Positions 1-13,200 of a stretch of DNA of 64,000 bases are shown piece by piece. Position numbers and translations under genes: made by a program. The first letter of the stretch is position 1. Each line of letters opens with the position of its first letter. Location: assembly GCA_013397455.1 (NCBI GenBank), contig VYZB01000077.1, positions 449,729 to 513,728 of the forward strand. Direction: 5' to 3'. The notes beneath the pieces were generated by a model. It was given only the letters and a program-made list of their open reading frames with translations. It ran no database searches and was not told the origin of the DNA. Origin of the DNA: Crotophaga sulcirostris (Eukaryota > Chordata > Aves > Cuculiformes > Crotophagidae).

Positions 1-3000
1 TGAAATGGAACTGTCTTTGTTTTTCAATTAAAAAAAAAAATCTTAAAAGTCTAAAAGCAAATGTTGCCTATTTTTTCCAGTTAGTAAATGAAACACTGTT
101 TCTTGGGTAGGAAAACATTTCTATCTGACTCACATTTCCCTGAGAAAACAGCTTGTATCATAGAATTAGTTTAGCTTGAAGGGGAAACAGAACAAGGCAA
201 GACATGTAAACATATTACAAAGCTTACTTTGATATTTAAATGCTTTTTTTTCTTTTCCTGGCCATCTGAAAAAAGGTGTGGTGAATGTAGTCAATTGTAA
301 ATAGAAACTCTGTATTTTCAGTCAGCTTCATTGTTAAACCCGAGAACTGCTGACCACATATGAAGACTCCCGGTTTGAGCTGTCCCTCCTCTGTTTATTA
401 AATCTGTTAAGACTTAAGTGTATTTTTACAAGTTCATTAATGTATTCCATTCTCTCTGATGTATTTTTTCCCACTATTATCAGATTTCATTATATGGGAG
501 GAATTATCAGATCAACCCATTATACGCCGAGCAGTGTTAAGTCTGATTGGAATTTGGGCTTCCCTCCGTTTACAGGGGGAATATTGTGTAAATCAGACTC
601 TCGGGTTTCAGTGGGAGGCACAGGGCTGCACAGCATCCATTTGTCAAGTTGATTGCACCTCAGTGAGGTTGCATTAGCTTGTCTTTGAACAGAAGTGAAA
701 TCCTATGCGAAGCTCCCCTTTCTGTCATTTACACTAACATCCATCCTCTTAAACCAAGGCCTCAGAGAAAAAACAAAGTGATGGCACAATATAATCAGTC
801 ACTCAGGTTGTCTGTCATCTGTTTTCTTAAGGAAATGACTTTTAAGTTAGTGGAGCAGAAAATTGAAGAAAATTAGCAGAAGGTTGTTGTAGAAGCAGGA
901 GGAATTTTTAAAAATTACAGATGTACGTGGAGAAGCTTGATTGCATATAACAAGTAGAAATAGAGTTGACTGTTTTTTGGTTTAGTGCTAATATAATGCC
1001 AGTGTACCTAATATGCAATAATTTAACTTTTAATGAAACTTTATTCATAAACTTCAATTGGGCTGTAAACGCACAATAAAAAGCTGGTATGCACATTTTC
1101 AGCTTTTATATCAGTGACTGTGTTTTATGATGCTGAATACTCAAGTAATTTGCGCTCTTTTCCATGTGTCAGGAAAGCTGCCTATATATCTCAGAAATGT
1201 TAAGCAGGAAAGGCTATTGTAAACAGCTTTGTGAGGAGGCTTCTAACTTTTTTGAAAATCAGAGAGCTGAAGTTTTATTCTGTTGCAAATGACAGCAGTA
1301 AGTGACATTGCTTGTTTTAAACTGATGTACAATTAAACTCATACAGTACCATTGCAATGGTTGCTACAGGGTTAATGGTGTAAATGAAGACAAGATAAGG
1401 ATGTACATTTTGCACATTGTAAAAAGCGACACATTTTATTATGCTTCCTTTTCTCACATCTTTCTAAACTCTCCTTTTATTCACTCTGGAAATAAGATTT
1501 TATTTACAGATACTTTGGTTTGACTTCAGTTAGAGAACCAATTTTGTCTGGCGTATCTTAAGGAAACATTTTTCAGTGTGGTATTCTTTTAAAGGAGGGC
1601 TGTGCATGTCTATTTTAAGTTAGAGCAAAATAACACATTCCTCATTTAAAATAAAAACTGTGAGCTCTTGCAACAAACTAGTGTGAATTTTGAATTTATT
1701 CAGTTATTTTGGAATAGATACGCCTTCTAAGAGCTTTCCAGACATGCAGTAAGTAATGTGACTAAGCATCTGTCAAATGTACTTGCTTTCTTTCTTTTCT
1801 CCATTCTTCATTCTGCCCAAAGGAAAAATGCATGCGGTCTCTATTTGTTTAGATGCAGATACAGTAGTCTAAATCTTACAGTTTAGTAATAGAAATATTA
1901 CTGATCCTAAGTGAGAAACCTGTTTTCTTGATTTCCTTTTTCTTTATATTTCTTTTCCTCCATTTTTTTCTGCTGGAAATAGAGGCACAAAACCTCACAA
2001 AATAAGGGAGGTTATTAAATTACTGCATCTTAACATGCCTTTGGATTGAATGTGATATGACAATACAAGAATCTGATATTATACCAATGTGCTAGCACAT
2101 TGTCACTTGGAAAGAGAAAAGGAATGTAGAAAAAAAGGTAACTTTTAAACACTATGAAACGCATATTTTAATAATTTTAATGCACAGCTGTAGTTTGCAG
2201 CTAATTTAATTTTTCAGTCAGTAAGTATTAGATTTTTCATGTCTCACTTGAAGAAAACTTAAATTGGCTTCACAATCTTGAAAACACTTATATTTGAATA
2301 GCTTTACTCAACAGAGGTGTTATATGCACTATAGTCAGTCAGATACCTAAAGGTCTGCAGGATCAGAGTATAAGTGGATCCATATTTCTCCTCAAAAATA
2401 AATCTTAAAAGATTTCAGAAGGAAAGTATTTTTAAACTCAGCATATAAAATTATATAAAAAGTTACAGATTATAGAACTGTCAAATACACTGCTCATGCA
2501 GCTCACATTTCATAAAGATATGTTACTGGAGGTTGTGATATGAAGATGATAATGGCTACATTTTACACTTCTTTTCCCTTTTATAACCTAATGTTAACAT
2601 TTAGGAATTCGGGAACTTGAGAGCCCTAGTAGATCAATCTTGATTAGTTTATTTTTCTTTGTAAAGATTTTGATAGCCTGGTAAGGCTTTTGTTTGAAAG
2701 AGTATTCTTTACTTCCTCTTGTGGGAGATGAAATACACCCAGCTTTTCCTCTGAAATACTGAAAAACAATTTAGGTAACTGAATCTTTGATGAGGAGACC
2801 TTAGATTGAAAAGTCTGGCATTTAATTGGCCTTTTACTCATAATTCTTCTACGTTTAACCTCAAAGGTGATTTAAAAAGTTACATCTTAATTGCATAGCC
2901 TCATTCAATCATTAGTACTTTGCCTTGCAGCAATTTATTACAACTTTATTTCCCTGAAACATCAATGACGATGATGCTGAATTTTATATTAGCCAAATGT

Positions 3001-5069
3001 CCTTTTGAGATTAATGTGGTAATATAGATTTTATGCACGCTTTTTCCACTTTAATATTTGTGTTATAGATTGGGGTTATAGGTACAGCACAATTGCTTAA
3101 GCAGTTTAGAGAATGCTGTGTGTATTGCCTCAAGAACTGATGCTGGAGATTTATTTTAAAATGTGCATCTGCAAGAGGAAATAATAGCAGGGCATTCCCT
3201 GATGTGTCTCTAGCTTACTCATACAGGGTTTTCCTCTTTGAAGATAATAGTTGGACTCCCACTGTGAGGAAAGCATGGTGATCAGATGGACTAGGAGGTG
3301 AGGGTATGGGCCCAAGAGTGCTTTGCCACAAATGCCACCATTAACATTGGACATGTCACCTTTAAACTATTTCTCTTTCACAGTGGTCTTTTGGAGATTA
3401 CTACATTATTAAATTTTTTGAGGGTTCCAGATACTAAGGCTATGAAATTCCCAAAACCCTTTGTGTCAGTGGAGGGTCAAGGTAGAATTCATCTTGAGCA
3501 TGTTTCTTGTTATGTTCTCTAATTAATTTTGACAGATACTTAAATAAGTTGAGTAGAAAGAGACCCTCTATGCTACTCTATGTAACTGCCGTAATTTAAA
3601 AATTAACAGATTTTCCATACTGTTCCAAATCCACGGGATAGAACTGACAGCTACTTGCATCTACTATACAAGCATTTCTGCTTGCACAAAGCTCAGGGAG
3701 ATTTCAGTGGATGAGGCTAGTTCAATCCAGGTGTGCTGGCACCAATGCCAGAAGCACCGTCCTACCTTCCCCCCACTCTCGGCTTCTCATTCCTGACCCT
3801 CTACCATGCTTTCCTTTGAGACATCGCAGCTGTTTATCCTGCAAGCAGTGAGGGAGACAAGGATGGGGGAGGACAAGACTGCTTCCTTCACTCACATCAA
3901 TAGCACAGCCAGCAGAAGTGTCAGTTTGACTGCAGACTCTGAAGCCAGCCGAGTGCGGTACGTAGACAAACCAGAACCATGTCAACAACATCCCAAAAAT
4001 GCACACTTGCGTTATGCATCTTTAGGTGAAATAGCATAGAACTTGATAAATGTTATATCCTTCCTTTAAAAAACAGGTAAGCTCGTGCTAGCAGCAGCTC
4101 AAACAAGAACTGCCTCCACTCTAATCTTAGGCACATTTCACCTCTTGAACCAAAAGCATATGTAGGGACACTCAGGCATCCAAACTAAGTGGAAGAAGGA
4201 TATGACTGGATATTAAACTAAGCTTTATGGGAATCGAGTATATTTGGAAGAGAAGTACAAAAGAAAAAGAAAGAAAAACAGGAGAAAAAGCATAGCAAAA
4301 GACTCAAAGGACGAAAAGAAAGTGAAAAAAAAAGAATTCGATGAGCATTGTGACAGTCCCACAAAGGTCTGTGTGCTGGCTGAAAGAAGGGATGGCAAAC
4401 GTTTTTTGGTGGTGTATCTCCTGCATTCAAGGAAACAGGCATGACGTTGGGGGCAGGGGACTTTGGAGGTGTTTTTTTAATTAGATATGCCTAAAAGATG
4501 CTTGACTTCATAATTTTCTCCTCCTAATAGAAACAGCCCTCAGGGCCTCAAACTTTGGCTAATCATTTAGGTCAAAAGGGTAATAATAATGTAGAAGACC
4601 ATGAATTAGAAGTGTACTCTGGGGAAAGCTTGACCCAATGCAGAAGTAGAAAATAACCATACAAAACTCTGTAATGGGATCCTCTGAAGCTGAATGGGAA
4701 AATGAGGGCTCATACAAATATGCTCACCATCTAATATGAAACATAACTCCAGAAGTATGTATTTTTATTCCCTGTTACAAGAGTGAAACCACAGTGGAGT
4801 TACTGTAACACTGAGGCTGAACTAATCCCATCACAGGATCAAATCTTGGTAATAAATAGTTCCAGGTGTGATCCAAGGACTGGGAATGTTTAGATTTGTT
4901 TAAACTGAAAGGTGTGGAGGTTTTTTCAGTCTTTCCACTGACAAGGGAGGGTTGTATGAGGTGTGTAACTCCTGTCTCTCAAAAGAGAGACCTACTTATT
5001 GCATAGCATTTTTCACTGGTATATCTATCTCAAATACTTTATTGAGAAATTTAATTTTATTCTGCTTAT

Positions 5070-5160
5070 GTTACAGAGAGGGAAATGGGGGATGAGGATG
5101 TTCAGCAACTTGCTAAAAGTCAGCCACCATGCCAGTGGCAAACCTGAAAGTATAAATGCT
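5070..5160 (+). repeat. MIR-like SINE relic
   Basis: The order of short blocks follows the 3' half of the MIR SINE consensus: TTACAGAGAGGGAAA, then CAGCAACTTGC, then GTCAGCCA and CAGTGGCAAA. Spacing is close to that of the consensus and many bases differ, as expected for an element older than the mammal-bird split. Orientation is plus. It lies inside the STAU2 intron. A related LF-SINE or L2-type tail is a possible alternative name. Confidence 0.45.
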
Positions 5161-6711
5161 GGTACAGGGCTCTGCTGCATTCCAGGGCATGCTTACAATT
5201 TGCCACTTTCTTCATCATTAAACTCCAGGCTTGTGATGGGACCAGTTTGGAAAAGAGCTAGTCTTTTGAATATGCCCATCTTTTGCGTGGCATTAGACAG
5301 GAATGGAATGGGCATGTGTTTAAAGATTGTGCCATACTGCATATACATAAAGGACCATACTAAGGTTGCGTAAGCAATCTCATAGCCAACGCCTCCATGT
5401 TTTTCAGTCTTCAATTTTACAGTTTTATGGACTATGTCTAATCAAGTTCTTGGAGCTCTATGAAATAGGCTATACTTGTATATTTGGTTGCTAGCCTCAG
5501 TTCTCAGTTTCTTTCCACAGGCTGTGGCTGTCTTGGCAGCAGATAGATGGCATGGCGTTGGGTAGAGTTAGTTATCTCAGGCACGTAATTCAGTTAAGTT
5601 TATAGCTGAAAGAGGAGCTGCCCAGAGCTGACTCCAAGGACACATGAAGCGTTTATGTCTGTCTCTGTACCTTAGCCCCCATTCAGAATCTATACAACAG
5701 TATCAGAGCAACAGGTAGGTGGTGACTTCTACTCACAACTGAGAATTTTCCATGTGTGCACCCCACTTATGGGCAGGAACAAAACAGTTTGTGGCCTGGA
5801 GTGTTTGCCTTTTCTACTTAATCCATGTGTCTGGTGAGATCAGAATGGAAAGAGACAGCATGGCAAAAGAGAGAGAGCACAGAGAAGGCTGCTCCTCTGC
5901 ACCTACACTGGCACTTACAGGAAGAAAACGAGTGGGGCTTGGAGATGTGTGCAAAGAAAATAATCACCAGTAGGCACCAACTATAGGGCCTCAGACTATG
6001 CTTTCCTTTAGTCTGTGCTGCTGAGCAGAGGCTCTGAGCCAGGGACAGAGTGTTCTGGGACACGTCCTCTGTAATACTTCTAGATTTCTTGAATAATTCA
6101 CAAAGCTTTTGGACCCCTTTTCCCCAAACACACACAAAACCAATTGTGCTGTAGAAGAGCATTTGAGAAACTGCAAGGAAAGCTGCTTACTTCTTCAGCC
6201 TTCATGTAGGGCATTTCAAAGCAGTTTTTTTATTATTCCCTGTTTTCAGGGGACAGCAAAGCTGACCACTTAGGTTTTTTCAGAGTTCATACACTGTAGT
6301 GATTTAATTTTTATCTCTTTATTAAGGTTTTACTGCCTTATTTACATTGTAATAGCAGTAGTGATGTTTTGCATACAGTCACATTGCTGTTGATTGGGAA
6401 CAATACCAAGAAAACTGAGTGCTTCATGATTTAATTATTTGTTTTCTTTGCAAGAATAATTAAAGGATCATGCCAAAATCTTATCAGAGCATGAAAATTT
6501 AGCATGCCAAGAGTGAAGCTATTTAAGTGGCATACCAGTGACTTATTTGCTGATGAGATTCCCTTTTAGAAACTCTCTCTTCGCTGTTTCACTACTGGTA
6601 GGTAGAAGGGTAAACAGCATAGTTATCAGAAAGTGTTGGTAGGAAGAGGGAATAGGTTTTCAAGTGACATGATTATAGATGCTTTGGTTTAAAAAAAAGT
6701 TTCAGAGAAAC

Positions 6712-6750
6712 TGATTTTTCAGAACCAAGCAAATATTTTCTGAAAAATCA
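6712..6750. repeat. Perfect 12-bp inverted repeat (hairpin)
   Basis: TGATTTTTCAGA at 6712-6723 is exactly complementary to TCTGAAAAATCA at 6739-6750, with a 15-base spacer. The transcript of either strand could form a stem-loop. The stem is AT-rich, and a tract of this length may occur by chance in a 64-kb window. Confidence 0.85.
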
Positions 6751-9700
6751 AGGCCTGGGCAGGTATTTGAAAGTCAACCAGCACAACTACTCTTTCTAAT
6801 CCTTTCCTAAATCTAGACTATAAAGTTTTTGAACTATAGTTACTCATGTGGAACGCCATTTTAGTCTGAAAGTATTGGCTTATTTCATAAGTATTGCAGC
6901 TGAATAGGGAAAATTGGCAATTGAGATGTTATGAATAATTAAATAATCTGAGATATGGTAAAATGGCTGTAGCTTATAGTCAATACCTTATGAAATCTAT
7001 CCTTTATTTGCCAGTAGATCTTCTTAAGCCACAAACATCTCCCTAATTGTTTTCTTTTCAAAGTATTTTGCCTATGAAATTAATTAATATGTTCCCAAAC
7101 AATAGATTTAACTGTTTCCAGTAAAGCTCACTTTTGCATGATGCATATACCTTGACTTAGTCCACGGCTTTTCTTGAAGAATTTTTGTGTACTTACAAAT
7201 ACTAGTCTGTTGCAGGAGGGACTTAAAGGGGTTTATTGGTAGATGCTTGAAGGAACAATTATTTGATACAGCAGTATTCAGATCTGCAGATCATGTTTAA
7301 CATTTGAAATACAGCAGTAGCAATAAGTCAGTTTGGTGTCTAAGCAAGTAACTGGTCCCAAAAAGAATATCAGTGATGTCCCATGAAATGCTGATCTTCA
7401 ACATTTTTACAGTTTTCCAGGATTGAATTCTCATTCCCAAGGCAATTGTCCATATCATGGAAGTGCTGCGTGCTATTATAGTCAGAAGCCTCCGTTTGAG
7501 AGTAATCCAAAAAAGAATACCAGTATTTTGTTTCCAAGTTCTTTTTGTGAAATATTTGGCTCCAATGCATAGCTAATTTTCATAAGACTCTTTGAAAGTC
7601 TTCCTTTAGAAAAAGATTATTTTTTTTCTATGTACATAGTTCATTTTTAAACCAAATCTAGCTAAAAATTGCTACATAAGCTATTTCTTTGACTGAGGGA
7701 CAATAGCCATATTTTTGTCTTCCCACAGAAGGAATACATTTCTGTTTTTAAAATATATATATTTGTGTAGTCATATAAAATAAGCAACATAAGGATGCCA
7801 GATTGAATTCATTAAGATTTCTCTCTCATATATAAACCCAAGTATCTAGATTCTTATAATTTTATTGGCAGAGGGAGCAAGTACATGGCTTGAACTATCA
7901 GCAGGGCTATGAATATCTAAATGTTAACACACTTCCAAGCTCATGTTTTGGTGTGGGTTTCTGCCTTCAGTATTGGTTAAAAGTCCCCACTGATGGTTGC
8001 ATCTCCAGACCATATTTAGCAGACAGATTTTTGCTTGTCCTGTTGTCACTCCTCCAAACTAGGGAGATGGAGTGTGCTTTGGTCCCTGGTCTCCTTGGCT
8101 GCTCAGTGCTCAGCTTTCTTGCTGCTCTTTGTTCACTAGAGCATAACCACAGACAAAGTGAGACAGCAGATTTGCCGGTCTGTGGAGCTGTCGGGCCCTG
8201 CAGAGCCTTGATTCCCATGACTATTGCTGTCCCAAGGAACAGAGGGCTCAAAGAAAACTAAAGGTAAAGGACGGGTCACTGATTTCAGTCTTCTTCTTTG
8301 ATATAAATAATTATTGGGAAACAAAATTTAACTTTCACCTCGTAAAAAGAAATTAGTACCATTTTTGTTTGACATCGTGACATCCTGCGTTGTTAAAGAG
8401 AGCCCTTGATGACTAGTAGGGATTAGTAGGGGAAAATATTTCACTTGCAGGTCACCAGCACGAATCTGGCCCAGGGCACGGGTGATTGACAGCTGCTCAA
8501 ATGTGATGTCTGTAGGAGGCCCCTGTGAAGGAAGTTGCAAGTTTCGGTTTGGGTAGGCAGGTGTCTGCACTATGGACCCACGCTGCCGTAATTAGTAATC
8601 TCTGCGAGCAGTGCCATGCCCGCTGCCAAAGCGGGGGCTGTGTGGAAACCCAGCCTCAGGGTGGCAGGTGAGGATGTCAGTGGCATGTGGGGGCTTTCTG
8701 CTGCCAGTGCTGTGCTTGCTCAGGGAAGCAAAATGAAATCCCCACCCTGTGCAAGCTCTCTCCTGGAATAAGATCGTTCAAGTGAAGCAGGAGCCTGTCC
8801 CAAACCGCTTTGTGCGTGCTAGTCTCTTTAATGGTGAGTGTTCCTTTGTGGTGTAGCCCTGGGGAAAGTGAATGCTAAAGAAAAGTTTTAATTCCCTTCA
8901 CTTTTTCTGTCCCAGGTTCCTTCCTGCAAACCCGCATTTCACCAGTCTTTTCTTTTACCACTTCATCTCCTTATTACACTTTCCCATGCATACTTTTTTG
9001 CCCTTGTAAATGATGTGAAGCAAATACCTAGTGTTATCTTTAGTGCTGACGCAAGAAAGTTAGAGGAGGTATATTACAGTTGTGTTCAGTTTTCTTTCCA
9101 GAGAAGACTGCTGGTTAGGTCAATTTACTTGGCACTGTACACCGCTTTAATCTTAACTTGAGGCATGCTGTAGATACACAGCAGCTGGGTCTAATGTCTT
9201 CATGCATGGCTGCAAGCAGGCCAGTTAATTTCTGTTTGTTGAGAGGTAGGAATCAAGTAAATTTTCCTCTGTTGAATGAAAACATTGTGGGGTTGGTAAC
9301 AGGTGAATAAGCAATATTGGATAAGAAAACAACCTGGAATTACCACCTAAACATGGAAGGGCTTGATTGCACAACACAGAAGTGACGGTTTCATCCCATT
9401 TATAATGGCAGTAGTTTAGCCCCAGATCTTCAATTAGAATAATTAAAAAGAAAAACTGGCTTAACAGACCTTGTTTGGGAGAAAACATGTCATCAGTGAA
9501 AAAGCACTTAGCTTTGAGCCAACTTCCAGTGCTGCAAGCTGCGAAGTGGGGTGGTCAGTGTTGCTAAATCTGTACACAGACTACAAAAGCTAAACAAATT
9601 GTTCCCCCCCTCACACTGAGGTCTACTCTAGGCTCTTGGTGACCTCTCAGCTTATTTCCATCGAGCTTGTGGCTGTATGTCCACAGAGGTAGCACTGGCT

Positions 9701-10099
9701 ATGCAGAGTGTTACGCAGGGATGGCCTGTGTCCCTGCCACATTCTGTGGAGTCTTCAAAGACTGAGACTAAGTTCACTGGATCTTTTGACTTTTAAACAG
9801 GTCTGTAGAGTTATAGCCAGTCAAAGAGTTAAAATAGATGCTAATAAATCCTCCAATGTTCTCATTAACTGTAAGGTACAAGAGCTATGGGTCTGTACTT
9901 CACCCTATAAATAATTAGGCAATCATTTTAATGGTAGCTTAATTCCAAATATACCTTAATGTTATACCTTAAAATTACCTAAAATTTTTCCTATATTTAG
10001 AAAAAACCCTTTAAATAAAACAGACAACGAATCTTAAAAGTAGAAAATGAAGTCCAAGTCTTTCTTCTGCCAGGTGAACACTAATTAATCTAATTCTTT

Positions 10100-10119
10100 T
10101 TGTTGTTGTTGTTGTTGTT
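10100..10119. repeat. (TTG)n microsatellite
   Basis: About seven consecutive TTG units lie just before the tail of the CR1 fragment at 10132. Confidence 0.95.
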
Positions 10120-10131
10120 CCTGTGTCTATA

Positions 10132-10252
10132 TTCATAGAATCATAGAATCATCATAGAATCATAGAATGGTTTGGGTTGGAAGGGACCTTAAATATCATC
10201 TAGTTCCAAGCCCCCTGCCATGAGGAGGGATACCTTCCACTAGATCTAGGTA
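10132..10252 (-). repeat. CR1 LINE 3'-end fragment
   Basis: Read on the minus strand, this ends in CCAACCCAAACCATTCTATG and then imperfect copies of the 8-base ATTCTATG tail, which is the hallmark 3' end of avian CR1 elements. The other end stops near the CTAGATCTAGTGGAAGG block, so only about 120 bases of the 3' UTR remain. This fits normal 5' truncation of CR1. It contains no coding part. A short (TTG)n tract lies a dozen bases from its tail. Confidence 0.93.
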
Positions 10253-13200
10253 TCCCTAGTAGAATAGCATGCTTCCAAGTGAGATACTATATTATTACAA
10301 GACTGTCTTAATCTATACAGACTATCTTCTGTCATTTAGTGCATAGCACTTAGAAGGAGTGGGAGATCTCAGGCTAGTCTGTGTATTGCCAAACCATCAA
10401 CTGAGAGAAGCTGCATTTCAGAAACCTTTTACTGAAGAATCAATAAAAGGCTATAAAAAATGACAACCTGCACAGGATAGAGAGAGAATTAATCCCATGT
10501 TTGTAATTTCCATAGAATGTATCTCCACTGTTAGTAAAAAAGACAGCTAAGATGCAAAGTTCAGTTTGATGCTTCCTCTCAAGATCAACTGCTTAAAGCA
10601 CTTCCCTGCAAAATTCTGTGTTTACCTAAGACCAAGATGAAAAGCCACCTTACCCTCCCCTACATGTAGTGGAGCTAATGAGCCATGCTTTCTACCCTCC
10701 CCAAACTCTTGTCTCAGCAGAAATTAATCCACTTTCTTTGCCCAGTTCTAATACATACCACCAGGTTAAGACAGGAGAATGAACCTTCCTACCCTTTCAT
10801 GCTCACTGGAGGACTGACTGACAGGCAGGTAGCACTTCTTTGTGTTTCATGAGTCATTATGTCGTTTAACAATAAAACTAAACCAGCTTAATTGCTAGGT
10901 GCTACCAAAAGAGGCAGTTCCATCTCTCTCCTGCCATCACATTCCCAACTGCGTGGTTGCCCTGGCTTCTTTGTGCAGGCATCTGGCCCCAGGGGAACTT
11001 GGTTCGGAGGTCTAGACCTAGAAAAATGAACCCAGCAAAAGCATGGGAATAGATTTACAGCTCCACTTGGGGATCGATCCGGTGCCCATGGTGGTGGACG
11101 ACAAAGGACAAGATCGTGTTCCTGGGGTGGGAGGCCAGAGATTGGACAGCTAATTTTAGCAGTTACACAATGTTAGATTGGCTTAGCCATCTTGACAGAC
11201 TAGCCTCTGTATTCTGTAGAGAATAGCATAATTGCACTATTCCACAGTAAAGCTGTGGTTCCTATTGTGAGTCAGCCTGTATAACTGAATTAACTTTGTC
11301 AATGAATCATGTTTCTAATGTAGTTCATTGGGTACCATTGCACATACTGTCTGTTAGTTGTGAAACTAACATGTACACCTGACGTGCCACCTCTTGTCTT
11401 GGTGCAACTCTTCAGGCAACTCTTAGGATGAATGAGGTGAGAAAACTGACTGATGTTAAATGTAACTTTTTTTTTCCTGGCAAATTACTTGTATTCAGAT
11501 CAGTGATATGTCCTGACAGTTGTTGCAGCAGAATTAGCGGAGGAACACAAGGGCTGGAATAGTCATGGGGAAGTGGAAAGAAAAGGAGTGGAGAAGTACT
11601 GCTTACGCAGATCTTGGCACCAAAAGAAAGATCTGTATAACCATTGCTGTAGAACGGGTTTAGCAAAGGCTTTCCTTTATCTCAAGTGTAAGGGACATTT
11701 GCTTTTGGAGCAGAAGGTCTGACTTTAACCATACTGCCAACATGCCACACTGTGAATCATTGTGACAATCTCAGAGATTAACAGGGTAATGCAATTTGCT
11801 TCTTGTTGTCAGTCAAAGTGGGTGTTACTCTGAATCCTGAATACAGGGTAAGATAAAGCAGCTGTCTGACCAAAACTGGCAGTGAGTTAGTCCTAGAAGG
11901 AGCTTCTTGGATTAGATAGTGTATTCAGGGCTGTTTTTTCATGCAGGATGAATGGGGGAGGAGGGAGCTGGGGACAAGAGGGGAATTTTGCAGATGTCAC
12001 CTCACCTGGTCAGGAGCACGCCTACCTTATTGAAACTGCTAAGACTGGGTAAGGACAAATCTGAACCTGCAAAATATTGTAATTGTATACATACACCTTT
12101 GTTAGTGTCTGAGTTCCACTTACATCAGCATCTTCTAAGTATAGCCCCATGTTTTTTCTGCTGGTATTTTTCAATAAATGCCATCACAGGAAGAGCTGCG
12201 GGGCCAATGCACTCTCAGATTCTCAGCAGGGGGTTACTGAAGAGGAAGGAGAATGATAGCGGGATCGGTCCCACAGCACAGGGGTGATATTTTACAAACA
12301 GCTTTGAAGAATTTGGATATGTAAAATTTTATGGTTGCATGTCAAGTTCCCTGATGTCTTTCGGAACAATTAAAAATCTTGCCATATGCTCCAACCTTCT
12401 TTTCATGTGGCCATGAGTTATATGCAAATCTTCGGGATGGTTGCCAGAACAGTTGTGAGCATAGTGGATGCTTGCATGATTTGGGGCACAACTTGAAATG
12501 TGCTCAGCATCCCACAGTGACTGCAGCCCATTGAACTGGAGTGCTCTCAACACCTTGCCACAGCAGACATAAGTGGACTGCATTGTTAGCTTCCTCAGAA
12601 GGACATCAAGCACTGCATTCTTAAAATTGTGCATTTCTTTCTGCCCTAATTTGTAGGGGTTGACAAACTTTTTCTCAAGGTATTCTGTAGTGCTACTTTG
12701 CTCCACCGTGTGTGAAGGAGGAAGTTTGTCACGCAGAGCCGCCTGTGAGTCAGACCTGTGGGGCATGTCACTAGCACGTCAGGTTCTTGTAGAGGCTAAA
12801 AACAGTTTGTGTCAGTGCTCCCCATTAGCTGCCCTAATTTTCAGATGCAAACTTGACTGTCACTTCGACTTAACTGCATCGTTTCCTCACATACAACGAT
12901 GTGCAGGTTTTGTTTTCCTAACTGTACAGTATGTAAAGGCTTTATAACAAGACCTGAAATGTGGTTTGTTTGTAAATGAAAGCTGATATTTCACATTCGT
13001 CCCCTTTCTTATGACCCTTCAAAACAGAATCAGAGCTGCCTATGTACAATTTTGTTGTTCTTCCTAGTAAAAAACCCATTCATTTCATGCTAATTGTGGG
13101 GAAGCTTTTATTCAGAACAGGATCTTTTAAAGCATGTCTACAGAGTATAGCTGCATACTGCATGACGTTAAAAAGTTTGAGTATTTCACATGTGTAAATA

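Noticed and set aside
4244..4444. Lysine/arginine-rich 66-codon plus-strand frame
   Set aside because: The first half is a simple consequence of an A/G-rich tract, which codes Lys, Arg and Glu in any frame. There is no splice or start context and a minus-strand frame overlaps it.
7890..8324. Overlapping 123-, 94- and 62-codon frames on both strands
   Set aside because: No domain or conserved motif was seen; the frames shadow one another within intronic sequence.
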